DNA of 64,000 nucleotides from Finegoldia magna. Its GTDB lineage: Bacteria; Bacillota; Clostridia; Tissierellales; Peptoniphilaceae. Numbering within the stretch: the stretch's first letter is position 1; every line of letters starts with the position of its first letter. Positions 34,615 through 43,686 of this stretch are shown piece by piece. The stretch covers positions 44,232 through 108,231 of the forward strand of contig NZ_QGTH01000005.1 of the NCBI RefSeq assembly GCF_003182075.1, in the 5' to 3' direction. The position numbers and the translations under genes are program-made. The notes beneath the pieces were generated by a model. The model ran no database searches, was not told the DNA's origin, and was given only the letters and a program-made list of their open reading frames with translations.

Positions 34615-36147
34615 ATGAACGATGAAAAAAATATTGTTGTAGATTTAAAAGACATATCAAAATCTTTTGGCAGCAATAAAGTACTTGATAATGTAAATTT
34701 CACACTCCATGAAGGAGAGGTTCATGCTTTGTTAGGTGAAAACGGAGCTGGGAAGACAACTCTAATGAATATACTTTATGGGTTGTATGAACCTACATCT
34801 GGAAGCATTACAGTAAAAGGAAAAACTTTTGATCAAATGACTCCTAAGTTAGCAATACAAACAGGTATCGGAATGGTGCATCAACACTTTATGCTTATAG
34901 AACCATTTACTGTTTATCAAAATATTGTTTTAGGAAAAGAAATAACGAGTAAAAACGGAATTCTGGATAATAAAAAATCAATAGATACAGTAAAAGAATT
35001 GTCTGAAAAATACGGTTTGATGATTGATCCAGAAGCGAAAGTTTCCGATATTTCAGTAGGAATGCAACAAAGAGTTGAAATCTTAAAATGTCTATATCGT
35101 GGAGCGGATATTTTGATATTTGATGAACCAACAGCAGTTTTAACTCCACAAGAAATAGATGATTTTATAAAAATTGTAAAAAATCTTACAGAATTAGGAA
35201 AATCAATAATAATAATTACACATAAATTATCTGAAATTAAAGCAATGGCAGATTATTGTACTGTTATTAGACGTGGAAAATTTATCGATAAGTTAAACGT
35301 CAAAGAAATCGATGAAAATATTTTAGCAGAAAAAATGGTTGGTCGTGATGTAAGATTTAATGTTGAAAAAGAAGACCAAGAGCCTGGCGAAGTTGTATTA
35401 GATATTAAAGATTTGGTTGTAAAAGATTCCAGAAATATTGATGCTGTAAAGAATTTGAATCTTCAAGTAAGGAGAGGAGAAATTGTTGGCGTTGCAGGTG
35501 TAGATGGCAATGGCCAATCGGAGTTGATTGAGGCAATTACTGGTCTTAGAAAAATAGAATCTGGAAAGGTTACATTAAAAGGGAAAGAAATTACAAATCA
35601 TTCTCCAAGAGATATTATAGATTCAGGAATGAATACTATTCCAGAAGATAGACAAAAACACGGACTTATATTGGATTATTCGATCGCTGACAATTTAATT
35701 TTGGAAAATGTTAAAAAGAAACCTTTTAGTAAAGGGTTAAAATTAGATTTTGATGCTATTAATGATAATGCAAAACAATTAATCGAAAAATTCGATATCA
35801 GACCTAATGATTATCATCAAAAAACAAAGAATTTGTCAGGAGGTAATCAACAAAAGGTAATTATCGCGAGAGAAATATCCAACAATCCTGATTTGTTAAT
35901 AGCTGCTCAACCAACCAGAGGATTGGATGTTGGGGCAATAGAATTTATTCACAAATATTTAGTGGATCAAAGAAACAAAAACAAAGCAGTATTGTTAGTT
36001 TCATTTGAATTAGATGAAATAATGGATTTATCAGATAATATAGCAGTTATATTTGATGGCAAAATCGTTGGAGAAAAACCAGCAAAAGAAACTAATGAAA
36101 TGGAACTTGGTAGATTAATGGCTGGAGGTGTTGTAGATGAAAAATAA
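34615..36147 (+). CDS. Nucleoside ABC transporter ATP-binding protein, two nucleotide-binding domains
   Basis: 510 residues from ATG 34615 (GAAAGGGAA upstream; an ATG at 34600 overlaps this site). Domain 1 has Walker A GENGAGKTT, signature SVGMQQRVEI and Walker B LIFDEPTAVL. Domain 2 has a degenerate Walker A GVDGNGQSE, signature LSGGNQQKVI and QPTRGLDVGA. This is the tandem plan of simple-sugar/nucleoside importers (RbsA, NupO). It overlaps the next permease gene by 11 bases. Confidence 0.95.
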   Translation: MNDEKNIVVDLKDISKSFGSNKVLDNVNFTLHEGEVHALLGENGAGKTTLMNILYGLYEPTSGSITVKGKTFDQMTPKLAIQTGIGMVHQHFMLIEPFTVYQNIVLGKEITSKNGILDNKKSIDTVKELSEKYGLMIDPEAKVSDISVGMQQRVEILKCLYRGADILIFDEPTAVLTPQEIDDFIKIVKNLTELGKSIIIITHKLSEIKAMADYCTVIRRGKFIDKLNVKEIDENILAEKMVGRDVRFNVEKEDQEPGEVVLDIKDLVVKDSRNIDAVKNLNLQVRRGEIVGVAGVDGNGQSELIEAITGLRKIESGKVTLKGKEITNHSPRDIIDSGMNTIPEDRQKHGLILDYSIADNLILENVKKKPFSKGLKLDFDAINDNAKQLIEKFDIRPNDYHQKTKNLSGGNQQKVIIAREISNNPDLLIAAQPTRGLDVGAIEFIHKYLVDQRNKNKAVLLVSFELDEIMDLSDNIAVIFDGKIVGEKPAKETNEMELGRLMAGGVVDEK

Positions 36148-37237
36148 CAATGAACAAATTTCAATATTCACAAAGTACAACAAGCTATTCTTCATGCTTT
36201 TATCTATCATTATAGGTTTATTAGTTGGAGCCTTGGCTTTAGTATTAGCAGGTTATAGTCCTTTAGAAGCATATAGGCTAATGCTTGAAGGAATATTTAA
36301 AAGGCCTAAAAATGTTGGATGGACAATTGTGAATGCTATTCCAATTATATTCACTGGACTTGGTGTTGCATTTGCTTTTAAAACAGGTTTATTCAATATC
36401 GGGGCAGAAGGTCAATACATTGTTGGAACAATGGTAGCATTTTTATTGGGATATAATCTTCACTTACCAGCATTTATTCATGTACCTGTAGTAATAATTG
36501 TGGGAATGTTAGCTGGGGCAGCTTTTGGAGCACTAGCTGGATTTTTGAAAGCAAAATTTGGAATACATGAAGTTATCTCAACAATAATGCTTAACTGGAT
36601 AGCTTTTTACTTTAACAATATGGTTGCGAATTATCCAAAATTCAAAGCACCGAACTCAATGGGAACTCACGAAGTTCAAGAAACTGCGAAAATTACATTG
36701 ATGCAAAATGTAAAAGGACTTCCGAAAGCAATTGATAACTTCTTCAAAGCTCCAATTCACTTGGGATTGATTTTAGCAATTGTAGCAGCAATTTTGTTAT
36801 GGTATATTTTGAAGAAAACAAACTTAGGATATGAATTAAAAGCTGTAGGTCTTAATCCAGACGCAGCAAAGTACGGTGGAATTGATGTCAATAAAAAAAT
36901 GACATTATCAATGGCTATAAGTGGGGCAGTGTGTTCACTTGGTGGAATCACTCAAGTTTTAGGATACAGATACACAATTTCTGCATTATCTAGTATGGAA
37001 AACTTTGGATTTGATGGACTTGCAGTAAGTTTACTTGCAAATAATAACCCAATAGGTTGTATTTTCTCTGGATTATTTTTTGGTGGATTGAAATACAGCG
37101 GTGCCAACGTACAAAGAGTTTTGCATGCGCCAACCGAAATGATTAATATAATAATGGGAACAATTATTTTGTTCACAGCAATTCCATTGATGTTCAGAAT
37201 AATAAAATCTAGATTTAAAAATAAAGGAGGCAAATAA
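36137..37237 (+). CDS. Nucleoside ABC transporter permease 1
   Basis: 366 residues, about nine membrane segments, of the BPD_transp_2 family (NupP-like). Conserved blocks include FNIGAEGQYIVG near residues 85-97 and GLNPDAAKYGGIDV, the coupling segment. Start overlaps the ATPase gene by 11 bases, and the stop overlaps the next permease start (TAATG). Imports nucleosides delivered by the BMP lipoprotein. Confidence 0.93.
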   Translation: MKNNNEQISIFTKYNKLFFMLLSIIIGLLVGALALVLAGYSPLEAYRLMLEGIFKRPKNVGWTIVNAIPIIFTGLGVAFAFKTGLFNIGAEGQYIVGTMVAFLLGYNLHLPAFIHVPVVIIVGMLAGAAFGALAGFLKAKFGIHEVISTIMLNWIAFYFNNMVANYPKFKAPNSMGTHEVQETAKITLMQNVKGLPKAIDNFFKAPIHLGLILAIVAAILLWYILKKTNLGYELKAVGLNPDAAKYGGIDVNKKMTLSMAISGAVCSLGGITQVLGYRYTISALSSMENFGFDGLAVSLLANNNPIGCIFSGLFFGGLKYSGANVQRVLHAPTEMINIIMGTIILFTAIPLMFRIIKSRFKNKGGK

Positions 37238-38172
37238 TGAACTTAGTACTTTTAGGATTAGTAATAGGTAATACATTAATCAATGCGACTCCTATTTTAT
37301 ACGCTGGATTAGGTGGTATGATTTCTGAAAAATCAGGAGTTACAAACATCGGACTTGAAGGGATGATGACAATTGGTGCATTAATTGCAGCAACTGTAGG
37401 ATACTACACTCACAATCCTTGGTTAGCATTTTTGTGTGGTGGACTAAGCGGAATGGTATTTGCATTAATTCACGCAGTTGTATCCATCACATTTGCAGGA
37501 GATCAAACTATTTCTGCAATAGCTATAAATTATTTAGGACCTGGTGTTGCATTATTTGTTTCTAGAATATTCTTCGATGGAGCAACTCAAACGAAACCAA
37601 TTGAGCCACAATTCAAAATTCCAGTATTATTTGATGGAATTCAAAACAAATTCTTGGCTAACGTAATTTCATTACCTGCTACAGTTTATTTGGTATTTGT
37701 ATTAGTATGTTTGATTTATATATTTATGTACAAAACAAAATGGGGAATGAGATTGATTGCAGTTGGTGAGCATCCGAAAGCAGCAGAAACTTTGAACATA
37801 AATGTTTTTTTCGTTAGATACATGGCAGTTTTGTTCTCAGGATTTATGGCTGGTTTAGGTGGAGCTACAATGTCTATTTCACTTGTATCTTCATTCTTCC
37901 CTGCATTAGTTGCTGGGCAAGGTTTTATAGCTTTGGTTACAGTAATATTCGGAAAATGGACTCCACAAGGTGTTATGTTAGCAGCTCTATTCTTCGGATT
38001 TGCTCAATCAATATCTGTTGTGTTGGGAGGAACAAATCTACCAATACCATCAGAATTAATATCAATGATTCCATATGTTGCAACATTAGTTGTATTGATA
38101 CTATTTGGTGGAAAAACAAAAGCACCTACAGCAGATGGAATTCCGTATTTGAAAGATGATATAGCAATTTAA
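37237..38172 (+). CDS. Nucleoside ABC transporter permease 2
   Basis: 311 residues, about eight membrane segments (NupQ-like). TNIGLEGMMTIGA parallels the NIGAEGQ block of the first permease, and GEHPKAAETLNINV is the coupling region. It is the last gene of the four-gene importer and is followed by a strong bidirectional terminator. Confidence 0.93.
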   Translation: MNLVLLGLVIGNTLINATPILYAGLGGMISEKSGVTNIGLEGMMTIGALIAATVGYYTHNPWLAFLCGGLSGMVFALIHAVVSITFAGDQTISAIAINYLGPGVALFVSRIFFDGATQTKPIEPQFKIPVLFDGIQNKFLANVISLPATVYLVFVLVCLIYIFMYKTKWGMRLIAVGEHPKAAETLNINVFFVRYMAVLFSGFMAGLGGATMSISLVSSFFPALVAGQGFIALVTVIFGKWTPQGVMLAALFFGFAQSISVVLGGTNLPIPSELISMIPYVATLVVLILFGGKTKAPTADGIPYLKDDIAI

Positions 38173-38180
38173 AATAATCA

Positions 38181-38213
38181 AAAAAGGTAGTGTGAATTTC
38201 ACACTACCTTTTT
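38181..38213. terminator. Bidirectional terminator after the nucleoside importer
   Basis: AAAAAGGTAGTGTG (38181-38194) and CACACTACCTTTTT (38200-38213) pair perfectly over 14 bp; the A and T ends supply T tracts for both directions. Confidence 0.92.
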
Positions 38214-38223
38214 AAAATTCAAT

Positions 38224-38568
38224 CTAAATTAAATTACGCTCTACATAAAAGCTTAAGATTTTTCCATCGTAAGAAATTATTCCAGAGTCAACCATTGAGC
38301 CAAGTAGATTTATATCATTATAATCTGATTCCCATCCCAATAAATTTGCATAATAATCTTCAATTTGAGGAGATCTTCTTACATTGATAAGTCTTTTCAT
38401 ATCTTCAAGATGTTGTGGTGTTTTTGTTGGCATTCCTTCGGCAATAATTATCAATTTATCATCTTTAAATTCTGAATCAATTCTAATACTTTTTGTGTCG
38501 TACATGAAAAAATAACTTAATATTTCTGATACAATTAATTTAGCTTTTTTTTCTTCGTTACTAATCAT
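38224..38568 (-). CDS. Hypothetical 114-residue protein paired with DUF1576 protein
   Basis: Not recognised. It is soluble and mixed alpha/beta with no signal or membrane segment (MISNEEKKAKLIVSEILSYF, then KLIIIAEGM). The gene overlaps the end of the upstream membrane-protein gene by 8 bases, so the two are translated from one mRNA and may act together. It ends 10 bases from the bidirectional terminator. Confidence 0.7.
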   Translation of the reverse strand: MISNEEKKAKLIVSEILSYFFMYDTKSIRIDSEFKDDKLIIIAEGMPTKTPQHLEDMKRLINVRRSPQIEDYYANLLGWESDYNDINLLGSMVDSGIISYDGKILSFYVERNLI

Positions 38569-39841
38569 CGTTTTTTAACCTCACTCTCATTAAGAAATTA
38601 TCCATTTCACTAAATACTGGAACTAAAATACCAGCGACAAATCCTCCTGAAAATCCATTGTTGTACAAATTAACTCCGCCATGAACTACTCCTATGTTGA
38701 GAACCATAGCCATGTGCAAAAATCCTGCTAAAATACCTCTGAAAAAGCCAAACTCACCAGCGATTGGAGCAAGAGTCGTTCCAAATAAAGCAGCTAAAAG
38801 GCTTGATGTAGATAGAGGATTAACTGTATTTAAAATAGATGCTAGGAATACACCAATTAAAATAGGGATAGTGTTTTTAGGGTGTTTACCAAATGCAGAA
38901 AAACCTGTTACAGTGAAAATTCCTCCTATTATTGGTCCACTTATTTTGCCACCTACAATTATGATGTAGCTTGTCGCAATTAGTCCCATAATGCCCATAT
39001 TAATCATCGTTTGATATAAACCATCAAGCGATATAAAATCCGTCGCTAATCTACCCGAATTGTACATTATATTTTCATATCCATGGAAGGATAAATTATT
39101 CTTTATAAATCCTAACAAAAATATGGAAATAAAAAGCAAATACAAAAATATTATTATTCTTATATCATTAACTGGATATATCAAGTTCACAGATTTTATA
39201 GTCACATTAAACATTCTTAAAATTCCTACATAAAGCATTCCAACAATTCCTGCTGTAAATCCCATGTTGTATAAGTTATAACCTTGATGAAATCTCAAAA
39301 AAGTTCCGGATAAAGGAACCATAATAATTCCTATACTTATTCCAACTAAATAACTTAATATAATTGAATGTACAATAGATAAATTTGAGTCAAATGCTAT
39401 TTCGCTAATTAGAGGGCCTAATGCACTACCAAATAACGCTGGAAGTATTACAGATGCTCTTGATGTATTTTCTATTTTTGCATAAATCAACACTCCAATA
39501 GTTATTGGAATTGTGTTGAAAATATTTTTGCCAAAAAAAGCAAATCCAGTCATAGTGAAAACAGCTGCAACTCCTGGACCAGAAATAACAACATTAAAAC
39601 TATGTGATAGAATAGTTGATAATAGACAAATCAAGCCAGCATTAAAAAATGCCGCTCCAATATTTGCTAAATACATATAATCAGTAATTAAAGTACAGGG
39701 ACTTTTAATTATAGTTATCAAACCGTTAAAAATTTCTGTTGGAGAATTAAATAAAAACGCCACTACCATCAGTAATCCAGCTAATGTGTAAAGAAGTTTA
39801 TAAATCCCCATTGAGTGAAAAACTTTTTCTTTATCTTTCAT
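38561..39841 (-). CDS. DUF1576 polytopic membrane protein with internal duplication
   Basis: 426 residues, about 11-12 membrane segments; matches the DUF1576 group as I remember it. The protein has two similar halves. The first contains GPGVAAVFTMTGFAFFGKN, NTIPITIGVLIYAKIEN and LPALFGSALGPLISEIAF. The second has GPIIGGIFTVTGFSAFGKH, NTIPILIGVFLASILN and LAALFGTTLAPIAGEFGF. Each is followed by a G-hHNMGF/NLYNNGF segment (YNLYNMGFTAGIVG, VNLYNNGFSGGFVA). Such inverted or tandem repeats are typical of transporters or channels, but the substrate is unknown. Confidence 0.75.
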   Translation of the reverse strand: MKDKEKVFHSMGIYKLLYTLAGLLMVVAFLFNSPTEIFNGLITIIKSPCTLITDYMYLANIGAAFFNAGLICLLSTILSHSFNVVISGPGVAAVFTMTGFAFFGKNIFNTIPITIGVLIYAKIENTSRASVILPALFGSALGPLISEIAFDSNLSIVHSIILSYLVGISIGIIMVPLSGTFLRFHQGYNLYNMGFTAGIVGMLYVGILRMFNVTIKSVNLIYPVNDIRIIIFLYLLFISIFLLGFIKNNLSFHGYENIMYNSGRLATDFISLDGLYQTMINMGIMGLIATSYIIIVGGKISGPIIGGIFTVTGFSAFGKHPKNTIPILIGVFLASILNTVNPLSTSSLLAALFGTTLAPIAGEFGFFRGILAGFLHMAMVLNIGVVHGGVNLYNNGFSGGFVAGILVPVFSEMDNFLMRVRLKNDD

Positions 39842-39866
39842 AAGACCTCCATTTATAATTTAGTAT

Positions 39867-39895
39867 ATTTTATTATAAAGAAGTATAAATTTCAA
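39867..39895 (-). promoter_or_regulatory. Promoter of the DUF1576 gene pair (minus strand)
   Basis: On the minus strand TTGAAA (39890-39895), 17 bases, TAAAAT (39867-39872), 26 bases before the start codon. It sits directly beside the T tract of the telA terminator. Confidence 0.65.
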
Positions 39896-39896
39896 C

Positions 39897-39926
39897 AAAA
39901 AAGGAGCGATATTAAAATATCACTCC
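39897..39926 (-). terminator. Terminator of xpaC-telA (minus strand)
   Basis: Read on the minus strand, GGAGTGATAT pairs with ATATCGCTCC (one mismatch/wobble) around TTTA and is followed by six T residues. Confidence 0.85.
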
Positions 39927-39934
39927 ATAAAATT

Positions 39935-41053
39935 CTAGTTAGGTTTGTTTAAAAGTCTGTTTTTTAATTCTTGTTCCATTGCCATTAATTCTTGTTTTGC
40001 TTTTACTCTATTTTCGTGACCTTCGATTTGTATGTTTCGAACTTCATCTAATGCACTGATAAGTTGCTCGTTAGTGTGTCTAATTGTTTCGACATCAACA
40101 ATTCCTCTTTCGGTTGCTTTTGCAGTTTCTATAGTACTCATCTTCAATGTGTCAGCGTTTTTACGCAATAAATCATTAGTCAAGTCTGTAACCTTCTTTT
40201 GCGCTTCTGCTGCTTGAGAGTTATGATAAACACCTAATGATAAAACCATTTGGTTTTTCCAAATAGGAATAGTATTTACTATTGTAGATTGGATTTTTTC
40301 TACCATAACAGCATTTGAAGATTGCACCATTCTTATTTGGGGAGCCATTTGCAAACTCACCATTCTCGTAAGCTCAAGATCGTGTAATTTTTTTTCGAAT
40401 CTAGTAGCCAAATCTCTTAAATCATTTGCTTTTTGCGCAGTGATAGAATTAGGAGAATTTTCGGCTTCTTTGAGCATATTTGGAAGTTCTTCATTTCTTA
40501 CTTGATCCAATTTCTTTTGTCCAGCAAGAATGTACATGCTTAATTCCTTAAAATATTGTTCATTTAGCTTATACATTTGGTCTAACAATGAAATATCTTT
40601 CATCAAAGTAATTTGATGATTTTCTAAAATTTTTGAAATCTCATCTACATTTTTTTCAGCCTTTTCGTAGTTTGCTCTCAAAGCAGTAATTTTATTGGCA
40701 CCTTTTTTGAAAAAACCAAACACACCTTTATCTTCAGTTTCATCAAATGATTTTAATTCTGTAACAACGGAAGATAAAAGATTACCAACTTCTCCAAGAT
40801 CTTTTGTCTTTACTGAATTTAAAGTTTTTTCAGAGAAACTAGCGATTTTCTTTTGGGCTCCAACTCCGTATTGTAAAACTATGTTGGAATTAGATAAATC
40901 AATTTGTTTAACAAATTCATCAACAGTTTTTTGTTCCTCAGGAGTAAGGTTAACTTTTTGTTCAAATTCTGGGTAAAAAACTTCATCTTCTTTAATTTCA
41001 TTTAGTGTAGGTTCTTCTACATCCAAAGTCAATTTAATAGGTTTATCTTCCAT
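39935..41053 (-). CDS. telA: TelA-family toxic anion resistance protein
   Basis: 372 residues, largely helical, of the TelA/KlaA family often annotated as tellurite or toxic anion resistance. Recognised by the block around RMVSLQMAPQIRMVQSSN and NTIPIWKNQMVLSLGVYHN, then LLRKNADTLK and the C-terminal VDVETIRHTNEQLISALDEV. No signal peptide or membrane segment is seen. The biochemical role is not established. Its start shares a base with the stop of xpaC (TAATG on the minus strand), a pairing widespread in Firmicutes. Confidence 0.9.
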   Translation of the reverse strand: MEDKPIKLTLDVEEPTLNEIKEDEVFYPEFEQKVNLTPEEQKTVDEFVKQIDLSNSNIVLQYGVGAQKKIASFSEKTLNSVKTKDLGEVGNLLSSVVTELKSFDETEDKGVFGFFKKGANKITALRANYEKAEKNVDEISKILENHQITLMKDISLLDQMYKLNEQYFKELSMYILAGQKKLDQVRNEELPNMLKEAENSPNSITAQKANDLRDLATRFEKKLHDLELTRMVSLQMAPQIRMVQSSNAVMVEKIQSTIVNTIPIWKNQMVLSLGVYHNSQAAEAQKKVTDLTNDLLRKNADTLKMSTIETAKATERGIVDVETIRHTNEQLISALDEVRNIQIEGHENRVKAKQELMAMEQELKNRLLNKPN

Positions 41054-42132
41054 TATTCAGCACCTCTCTTAAACATAGTATTTTTCTCAATCAATCCATC
41101 TTGTGACAACAAAGTATTCATAACTTCGATTTCTGAGTTAATATTCAAAATATCATCGCTGTACAAATCAGTTAAAAGCTTTGAAAAAGCTTTATTGATA
41201 TTTTGAATAGCATTTTTAATATCATTTTTTGATTTTTCTACGCTTAATATATCATTCTTTTCATTTTCAAATTGAATGTAGTTTTTCACCAAATTTATAG
41301 CAGTTGGAGTGTAATAATCCACGAATTTGTTAAGTCCATTGACATCAGAATTGTCGTTTTGAATTTGATTATTTATCGACACTAACAAATCTTTTAATTT
41401 AATGACATCTTGTTTGAAATCAAAATCCTTAACAGATGTGATTAAATTTTCAGTTATCGTAATATAATTAGTAATATCTCTGTTAGATTCAATCTCTTTT
41501 TGGTTTTCTTCTGATTTGCTTTCATCTAAATAATGAGCTTTGTAAGCATCGTAGCTTGTTCTATCTAACAAAAACAAATGACCGTTTTCCACGACACGAG
41601 CTTGAGGGAAGTATCTTTTGTTTATGAAATAAATTAGTTCCTTACTACATTTTTCAACAGGAAGATTAACTGCTGATGCAAAATCTTCTACGTTTAAAAT
41701 TTTATTGTCTCCAATTTCTGTTTTGTATCTTAAAAATCGTTGTAATTTTGATGCGTGAATATGTGACAAAAATCCCACAACACCAAAAGCTAAGCTTACC
41801 ATAATACCAGAAAACAGATCGGGTAAACTATGGGTCAACGATGAGACAGAGCCAAATAAAGTCATAGCGCCTATGGCATAACTAATATTTCTTAGTGCAA
41901 AATAACTTTTTGGATTAATCTTTTTTTGAGTTACTAATTTAGAGTCTTTGTTTGCCAGATATTGTTGTTTCGGTTTAGGTTTTAGATTAAATGTGTTCAT
42001 AACAACATTTAAACCGTTTTTTGATAAATCCAACGCCATATCGATAGATTTTTCTATTATTTCACCAACTTTTGAAAAATCATTGTCGCTTATAGCGTTA
42101 TCTATATATTCTTCTAATTTGTTTTTCTTCAT
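41053..42132 (-). CDS. XpaC-like membrane protein, partner of TelA
   Basis: 359 residues. An N-terminal helical region is followed by two membrane segments (about 78-120: YAIGAMTLFGSVSSL and GIMVSLAFGVVGFLSH) and a long helical cytoplasmic tail rich in coiled-coil patterns. XpaC was named for hydrolysis of 5-bromo-4-chloroindolyl phosphate in Bacillus, but no phosphatase motif is visible here. The start has AGGAAGG upstream on the minus strand. Translational coupling to telA suggests one membrane-linked complex. Confidence 0.75.
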   Translation of the reverse strand: MKKNKLEEYIDNAISDNDFSKVGEIIEKSIDMALDLSKNGLNVVMNTFNLKPKPKQQYLANKDSKLVTQKKINPKSYFALRNISYAIGAMTLFGSVSSLTHSLPDLFSGIMVSLAFGVVGFLSHIHASKLQRFLRYKTEIGDNKILNVEDFASAVNLPVEKCSKELIYFINKRYFPQARVVENGHLFLLDRTSYDAYKAHYLDESKSEENQKEIESNRDITNYITITENLITSVKDFDFKQDVIKLKDLLVSINNQIQNDNSDVNGLNKFVDYYTPTAINLVKNYIQFENEKNDILSVEKSKNDIKNAIQNINKAFSKLLTDLYSDDILNINSEIEVMNTLLSQDGLIEKNTMFKRGAE

Positions 42133-42231
42133 TTCACACCTTCCTATTACTATTGTATCATATATAGTAGTTGAAATTAAATGAATTTTATTTACAAAAA
42201 ATCAAATCGATTTTTAAATATTGCTTTGACT

Positions 42232-42259
42232 TTTAAATATTTTCAATTCAGTTTATAAT
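42232..42259 (+). promoter_or_regulatory. Promoter of the NUDIX-whiA operon
   Basis: TTTAAA, 16 bases, TATAAT, 37 bases before the NUDIX start. The rest of the 163-base divergent spacer shows nothing else I can name. Confidence 0.6.
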
Positions 42260-42295
42260 AGTATTAGATTTTCAAAATAAAATACAGGAGGATAT

Positions 42296-42700
42296 ATGGA
42301 AGAAATAAGTGCAGGTGGGGTTGTTATCAATAATGGTAATGTTGCTGTGCTTAAAAAGTTCCGTGGTGAATGGGTTCTTCCTAAAGGTAGGGTAGAGAAA
42401 GGAGAAAGCTTAGAAGAAACTGCAATTAGAGAAGTTTTTGAAGAATCGGGACTAAGAGCTGAGATTGTTAAGTATATTGGATATGTAAAATATAAATACA
42501 GACACATGGATGGCACGAAAGTTCTAAAAACAGTTCACTATTTTTATATGGTAACGAAAGATAATAATATTATCCCACAAAGAGAAGAAGGCTTTGCAGA
42601 AGGAGATTTTATGAATCTCGACAAAGCTTTAAGATATGTGCGTCACAGCGCAGAAAAAAATATGATAAAAACAGCTAAATCGTTTATAGAAAAAAGGTAA
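42296..42700 (+). CDS. NUDIX hydrolase
   Basis: 134 residues with an exact NUDIX box at residues 31-53: G31, E37, R45-E46, E49-E50 and G52-L53 all in register. The upstream beta-strand SAGGVVINNGNVAVL is also typical. It hydrolyses a nucleoside diphosphate linked to another group; the substrate is unknown. AGGAGG precedes the ATG. It corresponds in position to Bacillus yvcI, which precedes yvcJ-yvcK-whiA; here whiA follows after only 4 bases. Confidence 0.92.
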   Translation: MEEISAGGVVINNGNVAVLKKFRGEWVLPKGRVEKGESLEETAIREVFEESGLRAEIVKYIGYVKYKYRHMDGTKVLKTVHYFYMVTKDNNIIPQREEGFAEGDFMNLDKALRYVRHSAEKNMIKTAKSFIEKR

Positions 42701-42704
42701 AGAT

Positions 42705-43622
42705 ATGAGCTTTTCATCTGATATTAAAACTGAAATAATAAGTAATCTTGACGATTACGATGTTTTGGCAATGCTATCAGCTTTTACTAAGACAATCGGA
42801 ACTTTAAATTATAATTCATTGGGTGTAAAGATTACTTTAAAGACAGAAAGTAATCCCGTTGCAAGATTGATATTTTCTAATTTGAAAAAACTTTACAATT
42901 ATGAGTGTGATATGAAAGTTATTCACAACAACAATCTTCGTAAGAAAAATATCTACGAAATATTGATTGATGATAAGATATCAAAACAATTTTGTGAAGA
43001 TACGCACACTTCAACTAGCCCTTTTGACTTTGATTTGGGAATTGATGAAGAATTAATTGATTCTAATATCAAGAAAATTAGTTTCCTGCAAGGAGCTTTT
43101 TTGGGGACGGGTTTTTGTTATGACCCATCAAAAATGTATCATTTAGAGATGATTTTCAAGCAAGAAAATGTTGGTAATCAAGTAAAAGATTTACTTCAAG
43201 GTTTTGGAATAAAATCTTCTATTTTTGAAAGAAGTGAAAATTATGTTTTGTATATCAAAGAAGCTGAAGCAATTTCTGATTTTTTGAGTTTGGCTAAAGC
43301 ATACAATAGTGTTTTAAAACTTGAAAATATCAGAGCATTCAAAGATATAAAAAATAATGTCAACAGAAGGTTTAATTTTGAGACAGCAAATTTGAATAAA
43401 ACTGTTGATGCTGCTTTGAAACAAAAGCTTATAATAGAAAAAATTGAAAACACGATAGGTCTTGAATCGCTAGATCCGCTATTGTTGGAATTAGCTTATG
43501 CCAGAATAGAAAACCCAGATGTTTCATTAAAAGAATTAGGAGAAATGATGACTCCTAAGATTTCAAAATCTGGAGTTAGTTACAGACTTAATAAACTTAA
43601 AAAAATTGCTGATGATTTATAA
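42705..43622 (+). CDS. whiA: WhiA, sporulation/cell-division-type DNA-binding regulator
   Basis: 305 residues. The N-terminal half is a degenerate LAGLIDADG homing-endonuclease-like domain (FLQGAFLGTGFCYDPSKMYHLEM). The C-terminal helix-turn-helix includes LLELAYARIENPDVSLKELGEMM and ISKSGVSYRLNKL. In non-sporulating Firmicutes WhiA affects cell division and chromosome segregation. The 3' end doubles as one arm of the terminator. Confidence 0.93.
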   Translation: MSFSSDIKTEIISNLDDYDVLAMLSAFTKTIGTLNYNSLGVKITLKTESNPVARLIFSNLKKLYNYECDMKVIHNNNLRKKNIYEILIDDKISKQFCEDTHTSTSPFDFDLGIDEELIDSNIKKISFLQGAFLGTGFCYDPSKMYHLEMIFKQENVGNQVKDLLQGFGIKSSIFERSENYVLYIKEAEAISDFLSLAKAYNSVLKLENIRAFKDIKNNVNRRFNFETANLNKTVDAALKQKLIIEKIENTIGLESLDPLLLELAYARIENPDVSLKELGEMMTPKISKSGVSYRLNKLKKIADDL

Positions 43623-43640
43623 TTGTCAGCAATTTTTCTT
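43601..43640 (+). terminator. Terminator overlapping the end of whiA
   Basis: AAAAATTGCTGA (43601-43612) lies inside the last codons of whiA and pairs perfectly with TCAGCAATTTTT (43626-43637), which ends in a T tract. Confidence 0.85.
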
Positions 43641-43686
43641 TTAAAATAACCAAACTTATTATAAAATAAGGCTAAAGGAGTTTGAA

